Assembly (NCBI GenBank): GCA_900544455.1
Contig: UQVJ01000102.1
Coordinates: 1 to 5,612, forward strand
Length of the DNA: 5,612 nt
Source of the DNA: an uncultured Eggerthella sp.
GTDB lineage: Bacteria; Actinomycetota; Coriobacteriia; Coriobacteriales; Eggerthellaceae
Direction of reading: 5' to 3'
The notes below the pieces were generated by a model. The model did not search any database. It was not told the origin of the DNA and worked only from the letters and a program-made list of their open reading frames with translations. Position numbers and translations under genes: made by a program. Shown here one piece after another: positions 1 to 5,612 of the stretch; position 1 is the stretch's first letter; each line of letters opens with the position of its first letter.

Positions 1-65
1 AACAGGAATCGAACCCGCAGCCCACTGATTAGAAATCAGTTGCGCTACCGTTGCGCCATGCCGGC
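1..65 (-). tRNA. tRNA-Arg (anticodon UCU), 3' end cut by the contig edge
   Basis: Read on the minus strand from base 65, the sequence folds as a tRNA. It has a seven-base 5' acceptor strand (GCCGGCA), a D arm with GCGC/GCGC stem, and an anticodon stem ACTGA/TCAGT closing the seven-base loop TTTCTAA. The T arm carries the loop TTCGATT on a five-pair stem with two G-U pairs. The anticodon is TCT, which reads AGA and AGG arginine codons. Base 1 of the window corresponds to tRNA position 66, so the rest of the 3' acceptor strand, the discriminator base and any encoded CCA lie outside the contig. The acceptor stem therefore cannot be verified, but the other three arms leave little doubt. Confidence 0.93.
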
Positions 66-77
66 AAACCGTTTGCC
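63..77. repeat. short inverted repeat at the tRNA 5' boundary
   Basis: GGCAAAC and GTTTGCC form a perfect 7-base inverted repeat around a single central base. In RNA this would be a 6-bp stem with a 3-base loop. Three of its bases are the first three of the tRNA, so in a precursor transcript the hairpin would compete with the acceptor stem. It may be chance or may affect processing of the 5' leader. Confidence 0.4.
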
Positions 78-78
78 A

Positions 79-87
79 ATTATGCCA
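79..87 (-). promoter_or_regulatory. possible extended -10 promoter element for the tRNA
   Basis: The minus strand reads TGG-CATAAT, which fits an extended -10 element (TGn followed by a hexamer matching TATAAT at five of six positions). It lies 13 bases before the tRNA 5' end, a sensible distance for a short leader. No convincing -35 hexamer is found at 16-18 bases upstream, which is tolerated for extended -10 promoters. Without it, the tRNA would depend on read-through from the radical SAM gene, after which I see no terminator. Confidence 0.3.
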
Positions 88-162
88 TAAGTTAAGCCAT
101 CATCACGGAAAACGCACCAAATAGGTTGAGAGGTTGTTTGGAGCGGCAAACGCAAAGAGCAG

Positions 163-1113
163 CTACCGCACACCTTCACCATTGAAATCGGGAACGAAGC
201 TCTCCTGGGCAGCATCGCCCTGCTGCCAGAAGTAGTCTTCTATTCCAAGCGAATCCGCGTAATCAAGCACCTCTTCGTATTCCTCTTCGGTCACCCGACC
301 AGCGAGACCGTAACGCTCAAGCCCTGAAGCTAAAGGTGTGTACTGGCTCATGATGCTCAATCGAACATTGTCGCCAAAACGCTCATACAACACAGCAAGC
401 GCGCGCTTCGATTCCTCAACCCTGCCGGGAAGAACCAAATGGCGGACAATGACACCCTTAAGCAGCAGTCCCTCATCGTCTTCTTCCCACACAGGAACTT
501 GAGCGACCATTTCCTCGATAGCAGCCAACGCTATTTCGGGATAACGGGAAGCGTGGGAAAGCTTCCCCGCCTCAAGCGCAGATGCATATTTGAAATCGGC
601 AAGATACACATCCACTGCACCCTCCATAAGGCGCAGAGCCTCCAGCGAATCGAAGCTTGAGGTGTTGTACACCACAGGGATGTTCAGTGCCCCCGAATCC
701 CTCAGCTCATTCAAGGCGACAGCGATGCTGGGCGCATAGTGCGTTGGCGTAACCAAGTTGATGTTCGCCGCATGCTCTTCGTTCTGCAAACGGAGCAGCA
801 CCTTTTTAAACTGCCGCAGGCTTATCTGGATTCCAGAGCCAGACACCAATTCCTTGTTTTGGCAGTACACACATTGCAAGGGGCAATGCGAGAAGAACAC
901 GGCACCGCTGCCTTTGTCGCCCACCAAGCAAGGTTCTTCCCACCAATGCAAAGCAGCACGTCCCAGGCGCAACACATCCGACGCCCCGCAAACACCGCGC
1001 TCCCCTTCTTCGCGGTTCACGCCACATTGGCGAGGACACAAACCGCATGCAGAATAAGGGGATCCCGCACGGGATCCCCTTGATTCAAAATCGTTGTTCA
1101 CCGATTCGCCCAC
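163..1113 (-). CDS. PflX-type radical SAM protein (COG1313, pyruvate formate-lyase activase-like)
   Basis: Uncharacterised cytosolic radical SAM Fe-S protein of 316 residues. The radical SAM cluster motif CPLQCVYC is at residues 77-84 (CX3CX2C; C77, C81, C84), followed by QN as is usual in this family. An N-terminal cysteine region, C23-G-L-C26-P-R-Q-C30-GVNR to VCG (C42), is the family hallmark and probably binds a second metal centre. Other recognisable blocks are LVTPTHYAPS (about 120-129), DVYLADFKY (168-176) and MSQYTP (255-260). The substrate is unknown; the PflX name reflects similarity to pyruvate formate-lyase activase, not proven function. The start is uncertain: the first in-frame codon after the upstream stop is GTG at 1113, with another GTG at 1101, and neither has a clear Shine-Dalgarno. 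No later start keeps the first cysteine pair. It lies 12 bases after the dehydrogenase-like gene, so the two are probably one operon. Confidence 0.9.
   Translation of the reverse strand: MGESVNNDFESRGSRAGSPYSACGLCPRQCGVNREEGERGVCGASDVLRLGRAALHWWEEPCLVGDKGSGAVFFSHCPLQCVYCQNKELVSGSGIQISLRQFKKVLLRLQNEEHAANINLVTPTHYAPSIAVALNELRDSGALNIPVVYNTSSFDSLEALRLMEGAVDVYLADFKYASALEAGKLSHASRYPEIALAAIEEMVAQVPVWEEDDEGLLLKGVIVRHLVLPGRVEESKRALAVLYERFGDNVRLSIMSQYTPLASGLERYGLAGRVTEEEYEEVLDYADSLGIEDYFWQQGDAAQESFVPDFNGEGVR
1056..1081 (-). repeat. perfect 11-bp hairpin palindrome inside the radical SAM gene start (terminator-like)
   Basis: Bases 1056-1066 (AAGGGGATCCC) and 1071-1081 are exact inverted repeats around four bases; one more G-C pair can close the stem. 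On the minus strand the hairpin is followed by TTATTCT, only a weak U-rich tail. It begins 44 bases after the stop codon of the dehydrogenase-like gene, where an intrinsic terminator would be expected. However, it lies in the open frame of the radical SAM gene, where it encodes the family-atypical stretch RGSRAGSP. It could terminate or attenuate transcription between the two genes, or hide start-region RNA. The palindrome is certain; its role is inferred. Confidence 0.8.
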
Positions 1114-1125
1114 AAGTTCGCCGCA

Positions 1126-2109
1126 TTAGTGATGATGCTTGCCGCAGCATTCATGTTCCTCGTGGGGATCATGGCCGCATTCGCACTCACGGCCTTCGTC
1201 TTCTTCGCAGCCGCAATCGCAGCCCTCGAAGGCGCCTTCGGCGCGAGACCAATCAAGTCCGTAGCGATTAGTGGTTTCCTCGTCGGCAAATACCAGCTTC
1301 AAGCCAGCAGGGCTCAAGTCGATGCCGCCCACCAAAGCAAGCAGCTCCATAAGGCGGTAGCACGCTTCTGCCTGAGGAAGGACCATTTCCTCATCTTCCA
1401 AGGAAGCAAGGGCAGCCGTTGCTTCCCCCATCAGATGCTCAATAGTGAACGAAGCATCATACTCTTCATCGAGCAAAGCCTGAGCGAAAGCTTCCTGGGC
1501 GGGCGAAATGCTATTCATGTCATGCATGAAGTCGATAACGTCCTCCACCATCACGTTTACATCACTGCCAACGTTTGCAAGAGCGACCTGCGCCTCGACC
1601 GCACCAACCAAGGTTGCGCAACGCTGCAGCGTGAGGGCAACCTTGGCCTTCTGGCCAGCTCCCGCATGGCCCATCCACATTACGCGATGAGCGATAGCAT
1701 CAAGCAGGGGCTTTGCTGTTTTGTAGTCAGCGTCTTCGCGGCAGCCAGCAACAATACCCAGGTTTTCACGACTAACGAACGCCTCTTCGCACACCATGTC
1801 GCTTACCACCAAGGGAGCATCGATAGCCGCATGGCCGTTCACGCAGGCAACGGCATCAAGCTCGCAGGCAAACGAGACGGTAGAAGGGCTCAGGTCGACC
1901 AAAATAGCGCCTTCCTTAGAGCCGCGAAGCAAGCCCTCCGTATCGTAGTACAGATCTTCCAAGGCGGAAGTATTGGTGCAGTACGTAAACACTACATCGG
2001 CATTGGAGATATCGGTTGCCGGATAACCCGCCGCTTCAAGCAAGCCGCTTACGCCAGCGCCCACGCGCTCGTCGCCGGCAAATGCAAATGTCAGATCCTG
2101 AGTGCCCAT
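1126..2109 (-). CDS. diverged 3-hydroxyisobutyrate dehydrogenase-like Rossmann protein with Cys/His-rich C-terminal tail
   Basis: Predicted cytosolic protein of 327 residues in the beta-hydroxyacid dehydrogenase (6-phosphogluconate dehydrogenase-like) superfamily. Family landmarks: a beta-alpha nucleotide-binding start (residues 7-30), VDLSPST (71-77, like the usual DMST block), IDAP (96-99), and GAGQKAK (150-156) ending in the probable catalytic lysine K156. Several positions have drifted: the dinucleotide motif reads GDERVG instead of GxGxxG, the SGG substrate loop after DAP is VVSD, and the asparagine four residues after the lysine is T160. Activity and cofactor are thus uncertain. Residues 297-327 form a tail with seven Cys and six His, ending KHHH, which looks metal-binding. 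I chose ATG at 2109, because the Shine-Dalgarno at 2117-2124 is 7 bases away; the GTG two codons earlier is too close to it. It shares its frame with the radical SAM gene that follows. Confidence 0.82.
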   Translation of the reverse strand: MGTQDLTFAFAGDERVGAGVSGLLEAAGYPATDISNADVVFTYCTNTSALEDLYYDTEGLLRGSKEGAILVDLSPSTVSFACELDAVACVNGHAAIDAPLVVSDMVCEEAFVSRENLGIVAGCREDADYKTAKPLLDAIAHRVMWMGHAGAGQKAKVALTLQRCATLVGAVEAQVALANVGSDVNVMVEDVIDFMHDMNSISPAQEAFAQALLDEEYDASFTIEHLMGEATAALASLEDEEMVLPQAEACYRLMELLALVGGIDLSPAGLKLVFADEETTNRYGLDWSRAEGAFEGCDCGCEEDEGRECECGHDPHEEHECCGKHHH

Positions 2110-2116
2110 ATGCACA

Positions 2117-2124
2117 TCCTTTCC
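2117..2124 (-). promoter_or_regulatory. ribosome binding site of the dehydrogenase-like gene
   Basis: GGAAAGGA on the minus strand lies 7 bases before the ATG at 2109. This decides the start in favour of that ATG over the GTG at 2115, which would be only one base from the site. Confidence 0.75.
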
Positions 2125-2159
2125 AAGTTATCGAATAGCCCATTCGGCAATTCGGGAAC

Positions 2160-2214
2160 ACGCATCCCGCAAACAGCCCGCAAACGATGCGTAGAGATTT
2201 CAAAAGAGCGGGCT
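2160..2214. repeat. small direct and inverted repeats in the intergenic region after the second degV
   Basis: CCCGCAAAC occurs twice in tandem with an 11-base period (2166-2174 and 2177-2185). The pair is enclosed by a 7-base inverted repeat, ACGCATC (2160-2166) and GATGCGT (2186-2192). A second inverted repeat, AGCCCGC (2175-2181) with GCGGGCT (2208-2214), overlaps it, so two alternative folds are possible in the transcript. No U-tract follows either one, so a standard intrinsic terminator is not supported. The 112-base gap holds no gene that I can see. Confidence 0.5.
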
Positions 2215-2221
2215 CGGATAG

Positions 2222-3154
2222 CTACTGCTTCTTTCCGCGGACCTTGTTCGCAATGCGATCGGCCATAGAGATATCAGCACGGCAATCTTGCCCCCAGAAC
2301 ACAATGGCAATCATTCCAGGGCCTACATGACTACCGATAACCGGTCCAATGCTTGTTTCCAGAAACATGACCGAGTCGTCGTCTTTGGAAAGAAGGCCCA
2401 TCAAACGCTCAGCGTCTTTGGGGCAGTCGGCATTACCTATAACCACGTTCTGACCTGGAGCATCGGAACTACGTCGTTTCATATAGTATTCATGCAATGC
2501 TCGAATGCCCTTTTTACGCCCACGGGCAACTCCCGTAAGCGCCAGCTTTCCATCAGCATCGATTCCCAAAAGGGGCTTCACGTCAAGTTTGGAGCCGGCA
2601 TAGGCAACCGATGAAGGAATGCGGCCGCCACGTCGCAGCGCTTCCAAATCATCCACCATGAACTGGCGATCCACGAAATAACGCGCCTCTTCGGCCCACG
2701 CCACCATCTCATCAGCGGTTAGCCCCTTTTCGCGCTGACGCAATGCCTCATACACCAAGAACGCCTCGGCAATCGACGCCAGCTTGGTATCCACCATACG
2801 GACATCCAAGTCTGGAATTTCTTGCTTTACCCGATCGAGGAAAACGCATGCCGTGTCGAAGGTTCCCGAAAGGCCGCTTGAAAAGCTCAAATACACGGCA
2901 GGTTTTCCCTGATCGTGAGCCCATTCGAAAGCTTCTCGGAGTGCGGGCATGGGGATTTGGGCAGTATGAGGCTCCGAGCCATTGCGCATCGATTCGTAGA
3001 ATTCATGCGCTGTGCGCGAGCGATACAGATCATCGAGATGTTCGCCCTCATCATCGATATAGGGGAATTTGAGCAGATACACACCATCACGGTCTACCAC
3101 CTCGTAGGGCAAATCGCAGCATGAATCGATGATTAAGTTGCATTTAATATCCAT
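2222..3154 (-). CDS. DegV family fatty-acid-binding protein (second of two)
   Basis: 310-residue cytosolic DegV/FakB-type protein. Characterised members bind a fatty acid and present it to the kinase FakA, giving acyl-phosphate for phospholipid synthesis. Family motifs are complete: DSCCDLP (10-16), HTAQIP with the ligand-pocket threonine T64, SSGLSGT (92-98), LEALRRGGRI (170-179), KPLL (193-196) and IGPVIGSHVGPG (269-280) with the carboxylate-binding histidine H276. The length is normal. The ATG at 3154 has GAGAGG (3163-3168) 8 bases upstream. Only 29 bases separate it from the preceding degV, so the two are probably one transcript. It is clearly diverged from that neighbour: for example it has HTAQIP instead of TSSQPS, and a much more cysteine-rich start. 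This hints at a different lipid preference (inference). No FakA gene is visible here. Confidence 0.93.
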   Translation of the reverse strand: MDIKCNLIIDSCCDLPYEVVDRDGVYLLKFPYIDDEGEHLDDLYRSRTAHEFYESMRNGSEPHTAQIPMPALREAFEWAHDQGKPAVYLSFSSGLSGTFDTACVFLDRVKQEIPDLDVRMVDTKLASIAEAFLVYEALRQREKGLTADEMVAWAEEARYFVDRQFMVDDLEALRRGGRIPSSVAYAGSKLDVKPLLGIDADGKLALTGVARGRKKGIRALHEYYMKRRSSDAPGQNVVIGNADCPKDAERLMGLLSKDDDSVMFLETSIGPVIGSHVGPGMIAIVFWGQDCRADISMADRIANKVRGKKQ

Positions 3155-3162
3155 TACGGTTG

Positions 3163-3168
3163 CCTCTC
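3163..3168 (-). promoter_or_regulatory. ribosome binding site of the second degV
   Basis: GAGAGG on the minus strand, 8 bases before the ATG at 3154 and within the 29-base gap after the first degV stop codon. It supports that start. Confidence 0.65.
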
Positions 3169-3183
3169 ACAACGGGGGTTTCA

Positions 3184-4089
3184 CTAGTTGGCCACAGCAA
3201 GGCTGCTCAAATCGCCCGTGATCTTGCCTTCAAGGGGCTTGTTGCATATATACGAAATACCCACGGCAGGACCCACATGCAACCCAACAACCGGACTTAC
3301 AGGAATCACGCGAACTTTCCGTTTAAGAAAGGGTTCGAAGAATTCCTTCGCCCACTCTACGGCAGGGGTTTTATCTCCGATGTAATGCACCACCAAATCC
3401 TTCAAACCACCGCAGGTTTCAATATCGTGCTCCAAGATTTCCTGGATCTTGATAAGGGCCTTCTTGCGGGTTCGGACCTTCGCCATAGGCTCGGGCGTAC
3501 CGTCGACCACCGTCAAAACAGGCGCCAACTTGATGAGATTGCCCAAAAGTGCCGCCGCACCGCCAATACGGCCGCCTTTCTTCAAGAAGGTAAGCGATTC
3601 GGGTGTGAAAAGGAAACGTGTGCTCTTAATAGCCTCAAGAACCGTCTGAGCGGCCTCGGCCAACGTCTTGCCCTCTTTCACCGCACGAGCGCCTTCCAAA
3701 ACGGGAAATGCCTCGTCGAAGCCACAGGACGATGAATCGATCATGCAATACTTGAAGTTAATATTGCGCGACTCCACGGAGCGAGCAGCACGCAATACGC
3801 CATCGAAGGCACCGGAAAGACCCGTAGATATCCAAATGCCCAGGACCTCATGACCCGCCTTCGCAAACGATTCAAACAGTTCCTCAAGCACACTCTGCGA
3901 AGGCTGGCTTGAAGTTGGAGGGTTATCTGCCATGTCGTAGATGCGCGCATAGAAATCATCGAGATCCATCGTGGCATCAACATGCTCGTGCCCGTTTTCG
4001 TTCAAGAACAAGGACACAACTTCGATGTTCTCTTTTTCAATCAACTCCTTTGGCAACGAGGCTACGGAGTCGGTAACGACTTTGATCAT
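3184..4089 (-). CDS. DegV family fatty-acid-binding protein (first of two)
   Basis: 301-residue DegV/FakB-type protein, expected to bind a long-chain fatty acid in the cytosol and pass it to a FakA-type kinase. Visible motifs: VVTDSVASLP (4-13), TSSQPS (59-64), STGLSGA (88-94), the acidic MIDSS segment (116-120), LTFLKKGGRIGG (166-177), KLAPVL in place of KPIL (187-192) and SPVVGLHVGPA (265-275) with ligand histidine H271. The open frame continues 43 codons upstream to 4218, but that stretch reads through a hairpin and has no family similarity. The ATG at 4089 begins at the family's usual MIKVVTDS and has AAAGGAG 9 bases before it, so I place the start there. It follows pncB by 143 bases, enough for its own promoter. 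Confidence 0.93.
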   Translation of the reverse strand: MIKVVTDSVASLPKELIEKENIEVVSLFLNENGHEHVDATMDLDDFYARIYDMADNPPTSSQPSQSVLEELFESFAKAGHEVLGIWISTGLSGAFDGVLRAARSVESRNINFKYCMIDSSSCGFDEAFPVLEGARAVKEGKTLAEAAQTVLEAIKSTRFLFTPESLTFLKKGGRIGGAAALLGNLIKLAPVLTVVDGTPEPMAKVRTRKKALIKIQEILEHDIETCGGLKDLVVHYIGDKTPAVEWAKEFFEPFLKRKVRVIPVSPVVGLHVGPAVGISYICNKPLEGKITGDLSSLAVAN

Positions 4090-4098
4090 TCGGCATGG

Positions 4099-4105
4099 CT
4101 CCTTT
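4099..4105 (-). promoter_or_regulatory. ribosome binding site of the first degV
   Basis: AAAGGAG on the minus strand, 9 bases before the ATG at 4089. It settles the start against the longer 344-codon open frame. It lies just 4 bases after the strong hairpin at 4110-4138. Confidence 0.8.
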
Positions 4106-4109
4106 CGCA

Positions 4110-4138
4110 AAGGCGGCGCGCCAAAGCGCAGCCGCCTT
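4110..4138 (-). repeat. strong GC-rich hairpin in the 5' leader of the first degV
   Basis: Bases 4110-4121 (AAGGCGGCGCGC) pair fully with 4126-4129 plus 4131-4138, around a 4-base loop, with one unpaired A at 4130. On the minus strand the stem is followed by TGCGAAAGGAG, so there are only three U residues at its end and then the Shine-Dalgarno. That makes a typical intrinsic terminator unlikely. The position fits a leader structure that affects translation, an attenuator, or a weak terminator of the pncB transcript. Confidence 0.65.
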
Positions 4139-4224
4139 ACCACAGCTAGGCTAAGAACCTGCTGACTATTTCCGGATCGCCCTAGCAACAGACAATCTGC
4201 AGGACGAAACAACATCAAACGCGC

Positions 4225-4247
4225 TTGGGATTCTACGAAAGTCCCAA
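4225..4247 (-). repeat. weak inverted repeat over the pncB stop codon
   Basis: TTGGGA (4225-4230) and TCCCAA (4242-4247) form a 6-bp stem with an 11-base loop that contains the pncB stop codon. The following minus-strand bases are not U-rich enough for a confident terminator. Confidence 0.25.
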
Positions 4248-5590
4248 AAGGCGCGAGACCAAATCACGTCGGCGATAGAACAGAGAGTATTCCAGACCGA
4301 CTGGATACGAGTGCGGGTTGACAATGCGCTTCTGGCTCTCATCGAGCAAAGCAAGCTGCTCCCGACAACGATCTCGCGCAACCAAAGCGTCACGCGCCTC
4401 AGCATCGAGCACAACCTTGCCCGCACGGGCAAGCGGCTCAAGGAGCGTTTCGTAACGAAGACCGGAAAGATCTTTTTGGCGCAACTCATTTGCAGGATCA
4501 ACGATGCGTTCGCTCGAAACAGGATACAGAACATCAAAAACCATGTCTCCCGCAATAGTTCCCGATTCGTGGAAATAGCGACGAACATCAAGGATTCCGG
4601 GAACTGTCTGCTTGGAACTTTGCCCAGTAACCTTAACGCAGGGCCTCCATTCTCCGCCCTTCATGCGCTTTGCGGCCAACTTATACACGCCGCCAAGCGC
4701 TGGCTGATCATAAGCGGTAACCAGTTTGGTGCCCACGCCCCAGGAAGCAACCTTGGCGCCCGAATCGCGGATGGATTTGATGGCGAATTCATCCAAATCA
4801 TTCGAAAGAACCACGCCGGTATCGGTAAGCCCAGCCTCATCGAGCATGGCGCGAGCCTGCTTGGCATTCCATGCCAAATCGCCCGAGTCGATGCGGATGC
4901 CCGCCAGGTGCTCGCCACGCGCCTTCATTTCAAGGCCTACGGTAATGGCATTTTTCATGCCTTGGGTTACATCGTAGGTGTCTACAAGCAATACGCAGTT
5001 CGTGGGAAATTCTTTGGCATATGCACGAAATGCCTCGAGCTCGTCGTCGAACGCCATAACCCACGCATGCGCATGGGTGCCGGAAACCGGCAAACCATAC
5101 TCACGACCGGCAAGCACGTTGGAAGTAGAAGCGCAGCCGCCCACAATGCATGCACGGGAAGCGCGCATGCCGCCCGATTCGCCCTGGGCTCGACGTAAAC
5201 CGAATTCTGCCACAGGGGTTTCAGCGGCGAGGCAAACGCGCGCTGCCTTAGTCGCAGCAAGCGTTTCAAAATTCACGCAGTTCAGAAGCTGCGTTTCGAG
5301 AAGTTGGCACTGAACAATGGGGCCAGTTACGCGAACGATAGGATCATTCGGGAACACCACCGTGCCTTCACGTACGGCATCGATCTCGACAGTCAGCTCA
5401 AGCGTGCGCAGATACTCAAGAAAATCAGGATTGAATAGCTTACCGCCACCTGGTGCGTCGATAGAAGCAAGATACTCTACGCTTTCATCGGAAAACGAGA
5501 AGTTTTCCACCACTTCGGCGATGTGATCCATGCCGCTGGCGATAGCGTATCCGCCCTTAAACGGCGGTTCACGGAAGAAGATATGGAAGC
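4233..5590 (-). CDS. pncB: nicotinate phosphoribosyltransferase, 5' end missing
   Basis: Cytosolic enzyme that joins nicotinate to phosphoribosyl pyrophosphate, using ATP, to form nicotinate mononucleotide (EC 6.3.4.21), the entry step of NAD salvage. The visible part is 451 codons. The first ATG, at 5531, is not the true start: the frame stays open upstream and encodes FFREPPFKGGYAIASG, the conserved N-terminal block of the family. Other hallmarks, numbered from the first visible residue: EFGLRRAQG (128-136), SGTHAHAW (169-176, probably including the histidine that is phosphorylated during catalysis), LLVDTYD (200-206), IDSGDLA (233-239), SNDLDE (262-267), WGVGTKLVTA (283-292) and NPHSYPV (424-430). 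Relatives are about 480-490 residues, so roughly 30 N-terminal residues are lost at the contig edge. Key motifs are intact and there is no sign of decay. Confidence 0.96.
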
Positions 5591-5612
5591 AGATCGGAAG
5601 AGCGTCGTGTAG
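5591..5612. other. Illumina TruSeq adapter sequence (assembly contamination)
   Basis: The last 22 bases, beginning AGATCGGAAGAGCGTCGTGT, match exactly the start of the Illumina TruSeq read-through adapter (reverse complement of the 3' end of the universal adapter). This is not genomic. Natural similarity to pncB stops at 5590, in the middle of a codon. These bases should be removed before annotation. Confidence 0.97.

Noticed and set aside
806..1048. Minus-strand 80-codon frame overlapping the radical SAM gene, and other short frames within the genes
   Set aside because: They are alternative-frame shadows; the radical SAM frame carries the cysteine motifs.
1129..2268. Plus-strand open frame of 379 codons beginning with a hydrophobic stretch, longer than the minus-strand gene it overlaps
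   Set aside because: It is the antisense of the dehydrogenase-like gene. Its hydrophobic start is just the complement of the His/Asp/Glu/Cys-rich tail, it has no recognisable family motif, and the opposite strand has a good ribosome binding site and conserved motifs.
3160..3735. Plus-strand open frame of 191 codons over the first degV
   Set aside because: It lies opposite a clear DegV coding sequence and has no features of its own.
4090..4218. 43-codon N-terminal extension of the first degV
   Set aside because: It lacks family similarity, runs through the leader hairpin, and the Shine-Dalgarno and conserved MIKVVTDS both point to the ATG at 4089.
4140..4232. Possible promoter before the first degV (TTGTCT, 17 bases, GAAATA on the minus strand)
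   Set aside because: The -10 match is poor and similar weak matches arise by chance, so I do not list it as a feature.
4311..5198. Plus-strand open frame of 295 codons
   Set aside because: Antisense to pncB, whose motifs are conserved throughout this interval; no ribosome binding site or family similarity was seen.
5529..5531. ATG as the start of pncB
   Set aside because: Conserved family residues (FFREPPFKGGYAIASG) continue in frame upstream to the end of genomic sequence, so the gene is truncated rather than starting here.

Overview
This window is a 5.6-kb contig in which every gene I can support lies on the minus strand. In transcription order (right to left) these are: a 5'-truncated nicotinate phosphoribosyltransferase (pncB), two adjacent DegV-family fatty-acid-binding proteins, a diverged 3-hydroxyisobutyrate-dehydrogenase-like Rossmann protein with a Cys/His-rich tail, a PflX-type (COG1313) radical SAM protein, and a tRNA-Arg(UCU) cut by the left edge. 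Both ends are assembly edges. The left edge falls inside the tRNA. The last 22 bases (5591-5612) are Illumina TruSeq adapter sequence, not genome, so the genomic part ends at 5590.

The content suggests an anaerobic, Gram-positive-type bacterium. COG1313 radical SAM proteins are oxygen-sensitive and common in anaerobes, multiple DegV proteins are typical of Firmicutes and Actinobacteria, and the PncB resembles the Gram-positive form. With a moderate GC content (by eye somewhat above half), my best guess is a member of the Coriobacteriia. That is inference and needs a database search.

Right part (4233-5590): pncB, which salvages nicotinate for NAD synthesis. Middle (2222-4089): the two DegV paralogues, separated by 29 bases and probably co-transcribed. 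A strong hairpin sits just before the Shine-Dalgarno of the first one, so the 143-base gap after pncB may contain a control point. Left part (163-2109): the dehydrogenase-like gene and the radical SAM gene, only 12 bases apart and in the same reading frame. A perfect 11-bp palindrome lies inside the first codons of the radical SAM gene. The tRNA follows after a gap of about 97 bases.

No mobile element, CRISPR array or obvious new defence system is present. The most unusual biology is the Cys/His-rich, probably metal-binding tail on the degenerate dehydrogenase next to an uncharacterised Fe-S radical SAM protein. The clearest technical observation is the adapter at the right end.
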